NCBI GenBank assembly: GCA_016200595.1
Contig: JACQEL010000069.1
Coordinates: 1 to 15,999, forward strand
DNA length: 15,999 nt
From: Deltaproteobacteria bacterium
Lineage (GTDB): Bacteria > Desulfobacterota > Binatia > Bin18
Direction: 5' to 3'
The stretch's first letter is position 1. Each line of letters opens with the position of its first letter. A program made the position numbers and the translations under genes. Positions 13,379 through 15,999 of the stretch are shown here, piece after piece. The notes beneath the pieces were generated by a model. The model had not been told where the DNA came from and did no database searches. It saw nothing but the letters and a program-made list of their open reading frames with translations.

Positions 13379-14470
13379 TCACATCCGCAACGACACCCGG
13401 ATCGCCTGTCCCTCGTTGGCAAAGGGAAACGCCTTGTTGATCTCTACAAAGGGAAAAGTATGCGAGATGATTTTGTCAAACGGGTAGACATGCTGACGAC
13501 GGGCAAGAAAGTCGATCGCTCGCGGCAAGACCCATGGCTGGTAGACAGCGATACCCCGAATTGTTTGTGAACCACGGACAACCGTGCCGGGGTCGAGGTT
13601 GGAAGGGAGACCAGGAGTGATGTTGCCTACCCAGAAGTAGCGACCGGCCTGGCGCAACAAACGTATGCCTTCCTCCACCACCTTCGGTATGCCGACCAGT
13701 TCTGCCACCACGTCCGCACCCTGCCCGCGTGTTCGGTCAAACACGATCTCGCGTCGTTCCTTTTCTCCCACTTCGTCAATGTTGACGACCACGTCTGCGC
13801 CAAAAGCCTTTGCCAGTTCCAAGCGTGAGGGGAGCTTATCAAAGACAATGACCTGAGCTGCGCCCATGTCTTTAGCGATAGCCGCCGCATAAAGTCCTAA
13901 GCCACCGGCGCCTTGGATGACGATGGTGTCACCCAACCGAATGCCAATCTGGTCCAGTGCATAGAGTGACTCACATAACGCACAATTCACCGGCGACACG
14001 GCTGCATCGCTTAACTCGGGTGGCACCTTGCAGATGGTCTGGCCTTTGCGCAGGTAGTAGTATTCGCCATAGGCCCCGCGGAAGTGTGGCGGTTCACTGA
14101 CATCGTCCATCCAGTAACGGTAGCGGTTGGGACAGGCGGGTGAGCCGTTGAGGCAAGCGGGACAAGCACCGCAGGGGACGAAGTACGCATAGGCGATGCG
14201 GTCCCCCTCTTGCAGCGGCTGTCCGAGGCAATCGCTGCGCACGTTCTTGCCGAGGCGGAAGATCTCGCCCACCATCTCGTGACCGGACACAATGGCGCGG
14301 TTTCTGGGGAATCCTGGCCCGTGCCCACGCCAAATGTGCAGGTCGGAGCCGCAGATATTGGCGCAGTGGATCTTGACTAAAATGTCGTCCGCTCCCACAT
14401 CGGGGAGTGGATACTCGCGGAATTCCATGTCCTTCAGAGGACCACCAAACACGGCGACTTGGCCTTTCAT
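13379..14470 (-). CDS. Zinc-dependent alcohol dehydrogenase (MDR superfamily)
   Basis: NAD(P)-dependent dehydrogenase of the medium-chain family, 363 aa from ATG 14470, with AGGAG upstream; a longer in-frame ORF to 14626 lacks family similarity. Catalytic zinc ligands: Cys40 (NICGSDLH), His64-Glu65 (SGHEMVGE) and probably Cys163 or Cys166. Structural zinc: Cys100, Cys103, Cys106 and Cys113. The Rossmann loop is GAGGLG (187-192) with Asp211 after the second strand, favouring NAD. The 26-residue insert after Cys113 (PNRYRYWMDDVSEPPHF region) is longer than in ordinary ADH and marks a subgroup often annotated as threonine/alcohol dehydrogenase-like. It is divergent from the LLM oxidoreductase across 206 nt. 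Substrate unknown. Confidence 0.93.
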   Translation of the reverse strand: MKGQVAVFGGPLKDMEFREYPLPDVGADDILVKIHCANICGSDLHIWRGHGPGFPRNRAIVSGHEMVGEIFRLGKNVRSDCLGQPLQEGDRIAYAYFVPCGACPACLNGSPACPNRYRYWMDDVSEPPHFRGAYGEYYYLRKGQTICKVPPELSDAAVSPVNCALCESLYALDQIGIRLGDTIVIQGAGGLGLYAAAIAKDMGAAQVIVFDKLPSRLELAKAFGADVVVNIDEVGEKERREIVFDRTRGQGADVVAELVGIPKVVEEGIRLLRQAGRYFWVGNITPGLPSNLDPGTVVRGSQTIRGIAVYQPWVLPRAIDFLARRQHVYPFDKIISHTFPFVEINKAFPFANEGQAIRVSLRM

Positions 14471-14676
14471 AGATATCTCCTCATCTCTCACGTGAATCTC
14501 TCTGTCTTCTTCTCCGAAACGCCGAAAAATGCAAGAGAGACCCAGCCGTCTCTTGACCATGGTCATTGTAGGATGGTACCGGAAGCAATAGTACGAGTCT
14601 CGCGATGACAGTTGTGGTAAAGACAATTTAGCTTAACATACTCTGCTCTGCCTATTGCTGAAACAAAGGAGGACGT
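14471..14676. promoter_or_regulatory. Divergent promoter region, MDR dehydrogenase / LLM oxidoreductase
   Basis: This 206-nt gap must hold both outward promoters. A 10-nt perfect palindrome GACCATGGTC near its centre (about 14558) could be an operator, and TACAAT near 14569 on the minus strand is a fair -10 without a clear -35. AAGGAGG at 14666-14672 is the ribosome site of the LLM gene. Shared control of the two oxidoreductases is plausible but unproven. Confidence 0.35.
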
Positions 14677-15576
14677 ATGGACTATGGTGTTGTCTTACCG
14701 CATGTTGGCCCGCACGCTCGGGAACATGTGGTTGAGCGCCTGCAAACGGTGGCCAAGCAGGCCGAGGCTTTGGGTTATCACTCCTTGTGGGTAGCTGACC
14801 ACATCGTGTTTCCCACGCAGCTGACCTCCAAGTATCCCTATCATCCAGAAGGGAAGTTCCCCATTGATCCGACTGAGAATTTCTTGGAGCCTCTCGCTGT
14901 TTTGGGCTATGTCGCGGCTTGCACCACTACCATTCGTCTCGGCACGGGCGTGCTAATTATCCCGTACCGCAACCCTGTGGTTACGGCCAAGACGCTTGCT
15001 ACCCTCGACGTGCTCTCGCGTGGACGGATCATACTAGGAGCCGGCGTTGGCTGGATGACGGAAGAATTTGCCTTCTTGAACTCGCCCTATCATGAACGCG
15101 GGGCACGCACGGATGAATATCTACGGGCCATGAAAGCGTTATGGACAGAAGAGGAACCGGCTTTCCACGGCCGCTTTGTGCAGTTCTCTGACTTACGCTG
15201 CGAACCCAAGCCTGTACAAAAACCCCATCCACCGATCTGGGTCGGCGGCCATAGCAAAGCTGCGCTGCGCCGCACGGCGACGCTCGCAGACGGCTGGTAC
15301 GGCCATGTGTTCTGGCGTAATCCCGAAGCCTTGCCGCAGGAGATCCAGACGATCAAGCAGTTCGCCGAGCAGGCGGGACGTGATCCTCGCTCTCTGACCT
15401 ATGCCGCGCCAGCCTACGAGCGCACGTTCGAGGATGTGCTGCGTTCTCTCCCTCGGTATCAACAAGTGGGTTTAGACCATATCGTGCTGGCATTCTTCAT
15501 GTGGACGGAAGGCTTTGAGGAAATGCTCAAGCTCATGGAGCGGTTTGCCCGCGAAGCGGGCCTGAGGCCAGCATAA
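14677..15576 (+). CDS. LLM-class flavin/F420-dependent oxidoreductase
   Basis: Luciferase-like TIM-barrel oxidoreductase, 299 aa, resembling the TIGR03619-type F420-dependent group. Motifs: WVADHIVFP (38-46), LGTGVLIIPYRNP (88-100), LSRGRIILGAGVGWMTEEF (113-131), KPHPPIWVGG (182-191) and ADGWYGH (204-210), all in the usual order. ATG is preceded by AAGGAGG at 4 nt. Members use FMN or F420; sequence alone does not separate them reliably, though the GVGW pattern is typical of predicted F420 users. A perfect 28-bp palindrome follows 38 nt after the stop, then a deacetylase gene in the same direction. Substrate unknown. Confidence 0.93.
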   Translation: MDYGVVLPHVGPHAREHVVERLQTVAKQAEALGYHSLWVADHIVFPTQLTSKYPYHPEGKFPIDPTENFLEPLAVLGYVAACTTTIRLGTGVLIIPYRNPVVTAKTLATLDVLSRGRIILGAGVGWMTEEFAFLNSPYHERGARTDEYLRAMKALWTEEEPAFHGRFVQFSDLRCEPKPVQKPHPPIWVGGHSKAALRRTATLADGWYGHVFWRNPEALPQEIQTIKQFAEQAGRDPRSLTYAAPAYERTFEDVLRSLPRYQQVGLDHIVLAFFMWTEGFEEMLKLMERFAREAGLRPA

Positions 15577-15613
15577 TTTGTATGAAGAGGTCATTCTTGG
15601 GTTCCCTCTCCCC

Positions 15614-15641
15614 GTGGAGCCTTGATTAATCAAGGCTCCAC
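15614..15641. repeat. Perfect 28-bp palindrome
   Basis: 14-nt arms, GTGGAGCCTTGATT and its exact reverse complement, join with no spacer, centred on TTAA. Pyrimidine-rich CCCTCTCCCC precedes and GAGGGGAAAAGG follows, forming a looser outer pairing. No T-run follows, so it is not a textbook terminator; it may still halt transcription from the LLM gene or be a dispersed repeat. Confidence 0.6.
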
Positions 15642-15734
15642 AGAAGGCCTGGATGAGGGGAAAAGGAGCGGCAACGCATCTCTTCACCCAAACGAAAAGT
15701 GCTGTGGACTGAGTTCCATCAGAGAGGAGTAATC

Positions 15735-15999
15735 ATGGGCGCGAAAGAGATTAAAATCGCCTACGGTATTGACGTTGATGCTGTAGGGGGCTGGCTCGGT
15801 TCGTATGGTGGCGAAGACTCGCCCGACGACATCTCGCGCGGCCTCTTCGCCGGTGAAGTCGGGGTCCCGCGCTTGCTGAAGCTTTTTGCTAAATATCGTA
15901 TCAAAGCCTCCTGGTTCATCCCAGGACATTCCGTAGAAACTTTTCCTGACCAGACTCGCATGGTGGTCGCAGCCGGCCATGAAATCGGCGCCCATGGCT
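15735..15999 (+). CDS. Polysaccharide deacetylase (NodB/PuuE-like), cut by window end
   Basis: First 88 residues of a NodB-homology metal-dependent deacetylase. IAYGIDVDAVGGW holds the motif-1 aspartates (Asp13/Asp15); SWFIPGHSVETFPDQ (59-73) and GHEIGAHG (81-88), with metal-site His87 probable, match the PuuE-like group that includes allantoinase-like enzymes and some peptidoglycan or small-amide deacetylases. No signal peptide, so it is probably cytosolic and may act on a small amide rather than cell wall. AGGAG sits 5 nt before ATG. It lies downstream of the LLM gene, 158 nt away beyond a large palindrome. Confidence 0.9.
   Translation, partial: MGAKEIKIAYGIDVDAVGGWLGSYGGEDSPDDISRGLFAGEVGVPRLLKLFAKYRIKASWFIPGHSVETFPDQTRMVVAAGHEIGAHG

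Noticed and set aside
14471..14626. N-terminal extension of the zinc dehydrogenase to 14626
   Set aside because: The extra 52 residues lack family similarity, and AGGAG before ATG 14470 fits a standard MDR start.
15684..15995. 103-codon minus-strand ORF at the right edge
   Set aside because: It is antisense to the NodB-like deacetylase, whose plus-strand motifs and ribosome site are clear.

Overview
The window reads as a chromosomal stretch of a Gram-negative bacterium of moderately high GC. The evidence is an outer-membrane beta-barrel porin with a C-terminal Phe and a Sec-exported c-type cytochrome. Oxidoreductases dominate (SDR, Rieske oxygenase, LLM-type flavin/F420 enzyme, zinc MDR dehydrogenase, GST), alongside PIN toxins, decayed genes and many palindromic intergenic repeats. 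That mix recalls environmental lineages such as Binatota, Tectomicrobia, Rokubacteria or deep Deltaproteobacteria; this is a guess from gene content, not a phylogenetic result. No rRNA, tRNA, CRISPR array, phage gene or complete insertion sequence was seen.

Layout. 1-660 (-) is the N-terminal 220 residues of a short-chain dehydrogenase. Divergent from it, 1052-3405 (+) holds two overlapping MacB/FtsX-type ABC permeases with no ATPase gene beside them, ending at a hairpin terminator. From 3523 to 12903 every live gene is on the minus strand. Read in transcription order this region holds: DUF2442 and a truncated DUF4160 gene; a porin with an N-terminal coiled coil plus a mono-heme cytochrome c; a tight Rieske oxygenase / epoxide-hydrolase-like / glutathionyl-hydroquinone reductase cluster; a class I/II aminotransferase; a MITE-like palindromic element; a GNAT acetyltransferase and a truncated methyltransferase; and an intact UPF0175-PIN toxin-antitoxin pair. 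On the plus strand at 12211-12484 lie the remains of a second antitoxin-PIN module, joined tail to tail to the broken DUF4160 gene. 13379-14470 (-) is a zinc alcohol dehydrogenase, divergent from an LLM-class oxidoreductase at 14677-15576 (+). A PuuE/NodB-type polysaccharide deacetylase starts at 15735 and runs off the end.

How the genes may work together. The Rieske oxygenase, hydrolase and GST are 24-27 nt apart and look like one transcription unit for an aromatic or halogenated compound: ring oxidation, hydrolysis of an epoxide or halide, and reductive removal of glutathione from a quinone conjugate. The porin-cytochrome pair upstream may supply uptake or electron transfer, but this is only proximity.

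No wholly new multi-gene system can be demonstrated. The strongest unexplained signals are a MITE-like element with 34-bp inverted ends (5228-5394), a flush three-way-junction fold in the porin leader (11667-11728), the remnant-against-remnant junction near 12485-12498, and the catabolic cluster itself.
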